Assembly (NCBI GenBank): GCA_013433145.1
Contig: CM024187.1
Coordinates: 20,511,826-20,575,825, forward strand
Length of the DNA: 64,000 bases
Direction of reading: 5' to 3'
DNA from: Ascaris suum
Taxonomy: Eukaryota > Nematoda > Chromadorea > Rhabditida > Ascarididae
Positions 19,386-29,822 of this stretch are shown in pieces. The notes below the pieces were generated by a model that was not told where the DNA came from, did not search any database, and saw only the letters and a program-made list of their open reading frames with translations. The stretch's first letter is position 1. Every line of letters begins with the position of its first letter. The translations under genes were made by a program, and so were the position numbers.

Positions 19386-19950
19386 TGAAATTTCTATTTG
19401 TACGACAACTGTGACTCCACGCATTAATGACAGTCAAGTAAACGTGCAGTTTCTTCCTTGATGTGTAAAACCTTCTTCATACTCGTTGCGGTTTTACATA
19501 CCTAGAAACGTCTGAGTGTTCTCCGAAGTGAGCTGCGTGCTACATTGGTATATAACGTTGTCTTCGAAAAATAATATGCTGCAATGATGAGGAATTTTAT
19601 GATTGGTTCGCCGATTGCTTCCTTCGATCTTGCATGAAATTGTAACATTTTCAGCCACTAAAAGAAAGTGGGAATTTACTTCGCAATTGGCATCTGAAAG
19701 GTTTACCGATTTAAAAGTCGGTTGAACTCAGAACTAAATGTCTCAAAACCATAATTTTTGAAAATTTTTGCTTTTGTTGCAGTCATAGTCTAATCCTATA
19801 ATGAATATGGAAGTTATGATCTTATCAAGAATCCTTGCCGCAAAGTGCAACTAGTTTTATGTCTAGAGGCGTATCTAAAAAACATATGTATTTATGACGT
19901 CTTCAATGTGGCGTAGCATTTAGAATATAAAATTTATAACAAGCATTTAC

Positions 19951-20182
19951 TATGAGTGCATCTTCCAGCAATGAACTTTCGATGTCATTGAGTAAGATTC
20001 TGTGGTTGTTTTGGGGGTTGTGGAGAGCAGTGGATAGTGCTGATGATGCTTTTCTCCTATATACTGCTAGCATATTGAATTGGCAATAAGGGGACATGCT
20101 TGTGAATTGCTTGTCCTCGTAAGCGCGCTGTAAAAGCCACTCTTTAGCTGAACGACATGTATCACGACGATTGCAGCCGCTT
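19951..20182 (-). CDS. Candidate internal exon, unidentified
   Basis: On the minus strand a 77-codon frame starts one base after an acceptor (TATTATTGGGCAG) and ends at a donor CTCATA|GTAAAT in phase 0. The peptide is hydrophilic and well mixed: CNRRDTCRSAKEWLLQRAYE, then FTSMSPYCQFNMLAVYRRK, LHNPQNNHRILLNDIES and LLEDALI. Cysteines, tryptophan and charged residues are spaced as in a real protein. No family is recognised and no partner exons were found. Confidence 0.35.
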
Positions 20183-20767
20183 CTGCCCAATAATATTCAA
20201 GGGCAGTGTAAAGAAGGGATTTTCTGTTGTAAAGTAACTGCAAACCTTTGGGAATACTGGATCTTAAAGTGTTTTGGACTGATGTTGTGAGAAATTTTTT
20301 GTTTGAAATTGCTTAAGAAACAGATGAAATTAGAAAACGTGGACCGTTGCGGATCGTTCTCGTTGGATGATTAGGTCAGTGGTCAACTTCATCATAATAT
20401 CGCTGCGTCTAGACTACGAGGCAAACGAGCCAAATCGAGTTATCTAGCCAAAGCAGTTATCCATTCTTTGTTTATTGGCTATGCTCGCCAGAACTGATTG
20501 TCGCTTTACGCTCTCAATCTCACTCTCCTCTACGCTTCATCTCATCTTCAAGCGGTTACTTCTTCTATTTTCAACTTAATTCTTCTAGCCAAGTGATTTT
20601 ATCTTAAAAAGGTTTCAGAATTTCCGCAAAAACGTCCGGCATAAACCGAGAAAATGATTGTTACCGAACAAGATTTTAGCACTGCGATTCAGCCAAAGCT
20701 ATTGTATCAATAAAGTCGCTGACGACAGTGTTTACATCTGCATTATTTTTCAACCTCTATCTGGAAG

Positions 20768-20860
20768 TACATTATGCCCAGTATATTGCAATCCACCTTC
20801 TTAGGGCTGAATGTGTCGCTCGCATACATTGTGCTAAGGGCTATGGTCATGCAGTACAAC
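20768..20860 (+). CDS. Possible Ctr-type copper transporter exon
   Basis: A 31-codon open segment ends at the excellent donor AAC|GTAAGT. Its peptide ends SLAYIVLRAMVMQYN, preceded by PSILQSTFLGLNV. This resembles the second membrane helix of SLC31/Ctr copper transporters, where HLLQ...SYxLMxxxMTYN is typical. The family's strict MxxxM motif is not intact (an Arg occupies the first Met position and spacing differs by one). Neither the N-terminal Met/His-rich part nor the GxxxG third helix was found nearby. The start is uncertain: AG dinucleotides at 20767 and 20781 could both serve. An unrelated short membrane exon is the alternative. Confidence 0.28.
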
Positions 20861-20869
20861 GTAAGTTTA

Positions 20870-23800
20870 AATTTCTGGCCGGTTTCTGTCTTTATTTCCG
20901 TTTTATTTCGTAGCTGAGAATTCGACTTGCGAACTTCTTTTCCGCTCCATTTCATTTAACGCATAAGAGCTTTCTCAGCGTTCGCTTATAAAATAGCTGA
21001 AATAGAAGAAAATCCGATGATTCAAATGGGCTTAATTGCTCTAAAGAATTTAATGTGGATTCTTGAGGAGAAAACCTGGCTTAACCTCCTTGCTGTTGAA
21101 ATAGACGGACTGCTTCCTAAATGAACGCTCGTTTCAAGAAAAGGTTTATTCATTCTTATGAAGCACTCATACTGTCAGCAATGAGTTTCCACAAGATAGC
21201 CTATTAGGGCAGTTTCTCTTTATCGTATATGTGACTAATGTGGCGGACTGTGTGTGCGTGCGTATGTGACTTTGCATGATATTTGTAAACTGTTTCCCAA
21301 CGACCTTAAAATTTATCGACCCTTGACTTTCATTGCCATTGACGTTACACACTTTGCAAAACGTTTTGAAAATTTTCTCGAAATGGTCGACGAAAGGACA
21401 ACTCAATGTTTCGTCTGGAAAATTCTCCATTCTTCATAAAAATTTTGGTCATAATTGCCTGCTGCAATTGGATGGAATGCTTCTGGCTTCAAACTGATAG
21501 CAGAATAAAGGATCATGCAGAATACGGGAATGGGATATAAGGATAATTTCAGAGCGGAGTTTGAGTTCGGATAGTTATGAAATTGTTGCAAGGGGCTCCC
21601 AATTCGGGAACAATTGGCTTTCATGCTCTGTGATAGCAGTATTTTGATCGTCATTGTTCGTCTTTTACTGAATATTATGGCCCTACTGTGGAGGGCCGTT
21701 GTATATGGGCTTCAGACGTCTTACCTTATCTTACATACTAAAATTATTGGAAAGTTGCGAAAATACTTCACCCACGTTTCATTTCGGAACATTTTCTTGG
21801 AATTTGTCTCAGATTATGCCATTATTCTCTGAATTTTTCATCTCTAGTCTTTGGAGTATGAGAGAATTAAATTCGACTTGAACCTTTTTATAGGCTTTCA
21901 TATCTTCCATTTAAAAGCCTCTTTGATTTTGATCGTTTTCATAGTAGCACAGCTCCTAACTTTCAGCCACTATGGACCACCTGCTCGTTAAACAGTGCTC
22001 TGTAGAGCTTTTACTTCAAATTTGTTCACATTTGGATTGTTGCTCTCGAAAGCAATGTGATCGCAAAAATCTTCCACATATTTGTAGCATCAATTTGCAC
22101 CCATTTATAAATATGACTTATCAGCGCCATCGATGCCCTTAATTTAAGGTATGCTTCCTAAACATTTCACATGCGCATCATTAAATTTATACTTTATTTC
22201 CTTGTCGTTTTTGTTTCTTTAATCCCATATATGCGTATCTGTATGCACTCAGTGAAGTTTTTGCCGCCATTTGCTCGCTTAATTACGAAGCGTAATGAAT
22301 GCAAAGTTTTGTTGAATATGAATTCGTTATCACAGCAGCCCCACCCTCACAAATATTAATATTGTCCTGACCACAAATTAATAAGACCCGCGTGGTAGCG
22401 AAAAAAAAACAACTGAAAAAGTTAGCTAACCCGCGATGTAATGAAGTGAATGAGAACGACGGATGTTGATGCGTTTTGCGCATAGAATTTGTCCTCTGAA
22501 ATGCATAACTCATAAATAATAATACAGATGGGCGAACCGCCAAGAGACACATGAGCAGCGCTGATTCCGACAAATGAAGCAGCAACATTATTGGGGCGTC
22601 TTGCTCGCCTTCTGGTATCACTTCGAGTTGTTAGATGCCCTCTATCACATCACTGCAGAAAGACCAGTAAGTCTGCTCATGGAGACGTGCTCACACGAAA
22701 GGAAGCCCCTTACCGACAACACAATGCTCGTTCGTTTACCCATATTTTTTTTTACCTTCAGTTTCCCTATCACGTACTTTCGACGTAACTTTTGCAATTC
22801 CTATTGTGGTTGATTCAGCTTATTCATAAAGTTGCTTGCAATTGCTCATCAATTAGAATTATCTTCATCACTTTCGAAAACCAGCAGTTAAGAAAGGAGA
22901 ACGTTTTGGTTCAAGACTCACATTGCCTAAAAATAGCTTGCTCATGAGATTTTCTGAAGTGGTGAATCCGCCGTATTTCTCACCCATAAGTTGGGTGGGA
23001 TCTGCTCTCCTCTCTCTCCAATCACAATGAGAACCCCTCGGCCGAAAACGTTTGAATACGCCGTTCGTTAAAAAATTTTCAAGGAAGGACGAGAAATGAG
23101 TTCTCCGAAGTTTTGAATTCCGTACTAAAATGCTGCATTACTTTCATTTGCAAAATACAACAACTCCAATTAAATCTTAAACAGTTCGATTAACGTTTTA
23201 TAGTTTTCCACATAATTCTACGTTATCGAAAACAACGCATTCGAATGATCAGGCTGGAGAAGAAAAGATTTTTTTACTTTGCTGGTGCATTTCACATCAT
23301 CATCGCAAATAGGTTTTACCGATTGATATGAATTGCATATAATATAGCGACTTTTGCAAATATAATGCGAACTGAGATAACTCAAGCGAAAATATGCGTG
23401 GTGGATTTCGATAAATTTAAGCACATAGTCGAAAACGAGGAATGTCAACGTTGGTTTGAATTCTTTATCGATACGAAGAATATTTTCGTAAGCAAACTGC
23501 TTCATATGTTGGCATTTGAAGCATAGGAAGTGCTAAAGTATCAAACAAATTCTACAACGTTCACTGCTCTTCTTAAGTGATAAAATTTTTCTCGAGTTGA
23601 TTACAACAGTGTTGAGATTATTCGTCATGCGAATATCACCATTTTATTGATAGTATAGTTTTAAATTTTCGAAGTATTGTTATTTATTAACATTTAAACT
23701 GATATCATATTATCAATAATTGTGCTGCATATGCCTCCGATATTTCAGCAAATAGTGTAAGTAGTTCGCTGAGTTATCTCTTCGACGATTTTATTTATTT

Positions 23801-26380
23801 CAGTTCTTCCCAGAAAAAGTTAAGTTTTGTACGACGTTCTTCACATCGAAACGTAAAGGACACTATGAAAAAGACGTGAAAAGAACGGCAAATTTGCATT
23901 CGGTCGTGAAAATATCATGGAACGATGTGGACAGCACCGAAACGTGCACTATACACTATAAGTTATGTTAAGCATTTCTCTATACATTCGAAAACCAATT
24001 TCATTATGTAATCGAATGATCACAACGGACTAAAGTGATGGAATAAGTGATCCGATCGATTAATGATTACAGAATCTGTGCTCGTCAATGATTTAAATCA
24101 GACACCACATAGAAATTTTCAACACTGATATTGAACATCACATTGATAGTTATAGAGAATTAAAAGTCACTCCGTTCAGAAATATTCTCGCCATCGTTTC
24201 AATGCACCTTATGAAAAACTTAGTCAGCTTTCAATTCAGTCTCCACAGTTGACGATTCGTGCATGTTTTTGACGCTTTCTCCATTCTTCGTGCGCAATCT
24301 ATACATCTTCACACTCTTGGCAATGTGGACAAAGCTTTTAGAAACAATTTATTCGGTGATGGAAAATAACAGCAACGAAACATCGGAGGGGACGCGTGGG
24401 ATAGAGAAGGGTCGAAATGCCCAAACAGGGTTCCCCGAAAGTCGTCGTGCTTAATAGAGTGCTCTCTCTCCAAGAATGTAAGGATTAGGAATGGTGAGGA
24501 GGAATATGTCCGCCAAGAGGGAAAATAGAAGACAGGAGGCGAGAAAGACGGAAAGTGATGACCGTTTAGTTCTTCTAAATTCTCCAGTTCCATCGCGATA
24601 GTGGTTCATACCTTGTGCTGATTGAATAAAAGTTTTAAATTTCGTCAAAATCACTCTAAGCAAGCATCGGATAAGAACAGCAGGTAGATGCACAAACATC
24701 GAGTCATTACCGCATTTTTCAGGGCTACAACAATGAATATCGTATATCACCCGATCTTGGCTATTATGTTGGTTGTCAAAAAGCGATTTCATTATATATT
24801 TCGCAATTAGCGACTGGAAAGACGCCAACATGGAATGCGACGAACGCCAATTGTCCATTGTATCAACTACCTAACACCTATAAGGTTTTCATATCAGAAG
24901 TATTTCCGAGTTTCAACGAGATTTTCCCTATTCATTTCATAAGCACCAAAACGTTTCATTGAATAGGATAGAGGTGAAATTTTTTTTTTTTTAGCGATTA
25001 TGGTCATTTATTAATTAAGTATATATTGATTGGGATTTTTTTAAACAGGAAATTGTTGCCTTTATAGATGACAATTTTCTTCGACAGAAAGCGATCCTGT
25101 TGCTCTTTTTTGTGTCTAGTATGACCTTTTTTGAATACTATTTTATTTAATGCTTTATATTTTGTTGTTGTTGTTGTTGTTGTTCAGCAACAGACAAGAA
25201 AAAAATTATTTTTGCTACAACTTGCTGAAAATGCGAAAAAATTTTCATAGAAAAGCTTTTCTTTGCTCATATCTTTTTTCATTTGCAAAGAAAATTCTCG
25301 CTCATAGAAGTGATCATCATTTCCTCTCATGTAGTTGGATAATTAAACTGCTCTCCTAAGTTTCATAATAATATCAAACACTAATCGATGAGTAAAAAGT
25401 GCAATAGAGGTTCATCTTGTGGCAATGAAATTGATATCCTAAGCGAACGTTAAGCGTGATTTTATTTATTGTTCGTAACGAATGATGCTTTGATTTTTTT
25501 TTTGAAGCTGACTACTAAAAGTACTGAAATTAACCGTGCAACAAAAATTTGATGATAGGGCATCATAGGCGGAAATGTCGCTGCAGTTTTACCATTCTCC
25601 TTAATGCAACTGTATGTTAGATGGTCTTGTCAGCGGTACCGGGCAGCGGTCTAGGGTTTATTTCTATATCAAAAGTGCTTCAACTAGCTAATCAGCAGCA
25701 CTTAGCACCGCTTAGCACGTTTTGCTTGCAGATTAGCCGTTTTGTTGAAGTTGTAGATGAGGAGGATGCGAGTTGCGCTGTGTATATATCTCAATATGAA
25801 TTGATGCGCTCATAGGAATGAGCTGCTATGAGTCCGAATTCAGCATCCTAATCACTTTTGTTCATCGCCTTGCTCGAAGCGTAAATGCAGTTTGCTGTCG
25901 ACGTTCAAAATTGTTTAAATTGCATACGAAAACGCTTACCGATGAACAAATCGCATTCGTTTTGCTATTACGTGTGACAATCACATTGCGCACTGATTTG
26001 CACAATTGGGATGCTTTTCAGCAACGAGCCATATAAGAATTAAACGCTTGATTTGCGTCTTAGATTGCATGTGAGCGGGTAAGAACCATCGACGAAAAAG
26101 CAAATGATCGAGGTTCAAGATAACTTCAGTGGTTTCCATTTTTATCTATTTTCTATTTCAAAGATTAGTTAAAACCACTTGCGATCTTAGAGTGAACTCT
26201 AAGGAGAGCTTAGTTATGCAAAAAAGATACAGCTCATCCATGTTCACGGTGAGAAATTTTGAATTAAACTTAGTGGCTGTTGCCATATGCAAATGTGGTA
26301 GAGAGGGAAGCCAACAAGAAGGATGCAGTGCTGTCGAGTATTTTTGGTTGTTTATTTGTGCGAATATTATTTTTCGAACA
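20870..26380. other. Mostly anonymous DNA with a few exon-like fragments
   Basis: A strong donor CCA|GTAAGT at 22667 follows an open segment whose one frame reads LLGRLARLLVSLRVVRCP, with regularly spaced arginines. The acceptor side is unclear, so it is not called. A plus frame at 24263-24454 and a minus frame at 24451-24858 (135 codons) have hydrophobic segments but no recognised family. A (TTG)n run lies at about 25161-25184. The acceptor TTTTGCTTGCAG at 25722-25733 precedes a short acidic frame (VEVVDEEDASCAVYISQYE). Confidence 0.3.
23804..23971 (+). CDS. Candidate terminal exon, unidentified
   Basis: After the good acceptor TTTTATTTATTTCAG comes a 55-codon frame ending in TAA. The peptide is basic and soluble: FFPEKVKFCTTFFTSKR, KGHYEKDVKRTANLHSVVK, ISWNDVDSTETCTIHYKLC. 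Length alone does not exclude chance. No homologue is recognised and no upstream exon with fitting phase was established. Confidence 0.27.
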   Translation, partial: FFPEKVKFCTTFFTSKRKGHYEKDVKRTANLHSVVKISWNDVDSTETCTIHYKLC

Positions 26381-26381
26381 G

Positions 26382-26587
26382 GGCTACCTGGCATGCGATT
26401 TTGTACGTGGCCGTTGGTATGCGATGTCATTTGAGAGTTCGATCCGCTACGAGCTTTATCACAACAAAGCGTATCGGCAATTCTGGTCAAATCATTCGAG
26501 TGTATTCTTGGTGAAACCCGATTATCTCTTACAGAGGAACGGAACGGAGATCGATTGGCTTACAAGTTTACTCACTTTCAGGATACG
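26382..26587 (+). CDS. Candidate internal exon of an unidentified gene
   Basis: The exon runs from acceptor TTTTTCGAACAG to donor ATACG|GTAAAA, 68 codons plus two bases. The peptide begins GYLACDFVRGRWYAMSFES, continues SIRYELYHNKAYRQFWSNHS and ends VKPDYLLQRNGTEIDWLTSL, with many W/Y/F residues and a balanced charge pattern typical of coding DNA. A following acceptor (GGGATTTTCAG at 26737-26747) supplies the one base needed to finish the split codon. That segment continues in frame as RVYQYRRRTHISYKKIEF; its 3' border is not clear. I do not recognise the family. Confidence 0.42.
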
Positions 26588-27501
26588 GTAAAAGAAACAT
26601 TACACAGATATAATCAAACCCTGTAGGAAGTTAACGTTTAAGTTCAAAAATGAAGTTTATGTTGAGACATCTTTGCGAATCAAATAAATATTTTGTGACA
26701 ACTATGAAGCGTACCCAAAGGCTTTTTAACAGCGTTGGGATTTTCAGGCGCGTTTACCAATATCGACGACGAACCCATATTAGCTATAAAAAAATAGAAT
26801 TTTCGGATCGTTTTGAGCCTAACAAGATTTATCTTTCATTTATTTTCTTTTTCTACTTTCGCTTATTTTTACTTAAAAAGCGCATTATGGCAGCGTCGCG
26901 CCTCCATGCGCATATTCATATGCATGTATATATGTGTGGTCTGTTTGTCACTCTCTCCAGCAGCTTCAACACAGAAAGCATTTGCAATCTACACTGTGGG
27001 ATAGAATACGTGTTTTGCCCGTTTTGCTGCCGATCTAACAACTTAATCCAAAGTGAGAGTTGTGTTTGAAAACTTTAAGTCTGCATCTAATTTGCAGCCG
27101 ATCAGACTATACTTTACAGGTGGTCGAATCAGAAAATCGCTTCTTTTCTTGAAAATTTCTGCGAGAGAATCCTGAAGGTCACTTAAAAATGAATGCGCTA
27201 CCATGCATATTTTATTATTTATTAATAATTTTTTAATTGTTCAACATGATGAGCAAGTTCGCAAGAGCGCATATCATACCATCTCATCTGGTGCGCTTTC
27301 CACTCATTGTCTACCGAATGGTCTGATAGAAGGATTTGCAAAAAGCGCACTTTATGTTTACGTCAGCGCACTTCCCAGATTTTCCTAACAGCATTCTGCT
27401 GTGTGGATTTAAAGGATTACAGAAAAGAAAAATTGTCGCTCCATTTTTCGTTTTGTTTTACACTCGTAAGGAATTCCGACGACCAAGTTTTTGCTCTTCA
27501 G

Positions 27502-27727
27502 GGCAATTAGGCAGCATTTTAAAGATGCACCTATAGATAATAGGAAAAACGGTCCATGTACCACTAGCTTCCTGGAACGATGCCACGATAAAAGCACACC
27601 CGACATTTGCGCCTCCGAGAAATGCGTCCCGACTGAAAAGCCCCGTAGACGTTGTCATTCTTCATCGCTATTTTTGTCGCGAACAAATAGTGATACTGCC
27701 CAAGCAGAAAATAGCCTGGTTAAATAA
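27502..27727 (+). CDS. Candidate terminal exon, same unidentified gene
   Basis: Acceptor TTTTGCTCTTCAG is followed by one leading base and 74 codons to TAA. The peptide AIRQHFKDAPIDNRKNGPC continues as a cysteine- and serine-containing hydrophilic tail with a basic patch (PTEKPRRRCHSSS). It has the look of a disordered C-terminus. Strand and distance suggest it terminates the gene whose exon lies at 26382-26587, but a linking exon with the right phase was not proved. Confidence 0.38.
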
Positions 27728-29822
27728 CCCTTTGAAGCTCGAGCATTGATACATCTGAGCTAATGAATAATAGTCTTTTGGCGAATATAGTGCGTTATAG
27801 CATTTAAATGTATAAAAGCATCAATTTGATCCCCTTGTCATATGCGCAATGATGTTACGTATACCGTTAAATAACAGGTAATATCGGTGTTATGATTTAA
27901 GTGTAGAGAAGTTATGTTGGTGCACTGGGGAGCACTCGTGAGAATCGAATAAACCAAGAGTATCAACGGGGAACATTCAATGACCGGCAAAGGAAGCAGA
28001 TGGTTTTGTGGCGTAACAATCCAATATGGGTGCCGACGTTCGCTTACCCAAGGTGTGGTTGTGGGTATGGGATGTTGTAGTGACGCGAGTGAATGGCAAC
28101 TTTAGCGTTTACCTTAGTAGTGATATAACGCTCAATGAAACAAATACTTTGTGATCTAAAAAACTGGAAATTTATTACACAACTCGAGGAAAAGCAAAAA
28201 ATCAGTCGACCAGTTGATTGAATTCGAAAGCAGACTCGCAAAAAGTGAAGGCTGCTCCATGTTGTTGCATTCATTTGTAACTTTTACCACTCCTCTTTTC
28301 TAAGCGTCTAAAATTGATTACATTTATCAACAAAATTTAGAGTTCTGTCCTCCCAAAATTACAAAACTTTTTCTCTGCAAAAAAAATCCATTAAAAAATT
28401 TCATTGGATTTTGCTCAAGACAGCTATGTTTTGCAGTTGATGAATACTTTAAACGGTCAGAACACTTTCCTATTCGCAAATAACAAGGTGCATGATCCGG
28501 AAATTATTTACAGCAATTTAGGAATATCATTGCAACGCTAGAACGACAAGGAAAAAACCTCCTCTTTCGGTGTTTCAAACGCTACGCATATTATCTCTTC
28601 TTGAACGCTTACCCAATTATGATTCTTTTGTTTATAGTCTTTGTAGTATAAGAAATATCACGTTTTGCTCAACTAATTGCAGCGGCAATTCATTCGTCGA
28701 ATACCTCGTGATATCTCACTCAACTAACAACGTTCACAAATCATCCACTCCAATAGACTTGAAATTAAAGCCATTTTGAGTGATTCAATTGAATTATACA
28801 ATAATATGCATGGCCATGGCGATTTAAGTTGTAAGAGGTATATTATTCTCGCTTCTATATAGGATCCATTGTGTTCTTCATTTTAGAAGGCACGTAGTTC
28901 AGCAGCAAACTTGTTTACACAATAGGTTGTGAAAAACACATCTCACCGATAAATTTCTGTTAGAAAACACTTTTTCAGCACACTCATCGTATCACCAACA
29001 TATGGCCTAGAGAAAGAATGATAAGCTTATTGCAGGACAAACAGAAGGAAACATCGGCGTCCTAGAATGTTTTAAACTGCACTCCTATAAAATCGCAAGT
29101 TGGGACACAATTATCTGAGGCGCATTCGTCGGGTGCGCATTCGTCTGGAGGACTTCATGTCGGTGCTCATTTGCTGGAGGCGGAATTGTCAGGGGCGTTT
29201 TTGCCACATACCTCTCAGAACACGTGCCAAGAAAGCACTCTGACTGTTTGTTCAATTTCCACAGGACTTCTACACCCTATATGCGCTTCTAATACACAAA
29301 AAGAGAAGCTGAATGATCATTAACGATACGCTTTTGCCTCCGAACTAAAGAAGCATCAGCGAAATCAGAAATTTTAGTCAGCTTTTGCAGTGACTTCTGA
29401 CTCAGCGGAAAAAAAAATGGATGGTTCAGGATTTCTCGGCGATTGTTGAGCGAATTGAACGAACGTTTTCTAGGTTGCGCCGAATTCCTTCGTTGCGATG
29501 AAATTTGAATTAACTGAATCAAACTTTCTGGTAAAAGTGGGTTTGCAGCGTTCCAACACAACTTCGATTAATGCTTACTATTAGCTTATTAAAGAATATT
29601 ATGCCTATATTCCGAGCACAACGGCGACTTGATCCGAATCTTATTGCCTGCTAAATTTTGTGCTGGAAAAAAGGATGTCATTAAGCGTCCTTCGTCGAAT
29701 TTCATTTATTAGCGCAAATGCTCACGTTACTTAAATTGTCATAGAGCAAGCGGTTTAAATAACCTCGATTTGGGTTCGATTTGCACGCAAATTCTTCGGA
29801 GAGTATAAACTTTTTTTCTTAG
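27728..29822. other. No gene recognised; includes a 15-bp minisatellite
   Basis: If the downstream gene is PGAP1, exons for its lipase domain should lie here or further left. I looked for the GHSMGG serine-lipase motif and the STDH...VWC motif and did not find them by eye. A five-copy 15-bp tandem repeat sits at 29123-29197. Confidence 0.35.
29123..29197. repeat. Five tandem 15-bp units
   Basis: Five adjoining 15-base units: CATTCGTCGGGTGCG, CATTCGTCTGGAGGA, CTTCATGTCGGTGCT, CATTTGCTGGAGGCG, GAATTGTCAGGGGCG. Divergence rises along the array. The unit is a multiple of three, but no splice sites bracket it, so coding is not supported. Confidence 0.75.

Noticed and set aside
18793..19437. 214-codon minus-strand open frame
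   Set aside because: It lies entirely in the GAATA satellite. The product is a low-complexity mixture of Ser, Phe, Leu, Ile and Tyr.
24451..24858. 135-codon minus-strand frame
   Set aside because: Length is near the chance limit for this many frames, with no domain or splice support.
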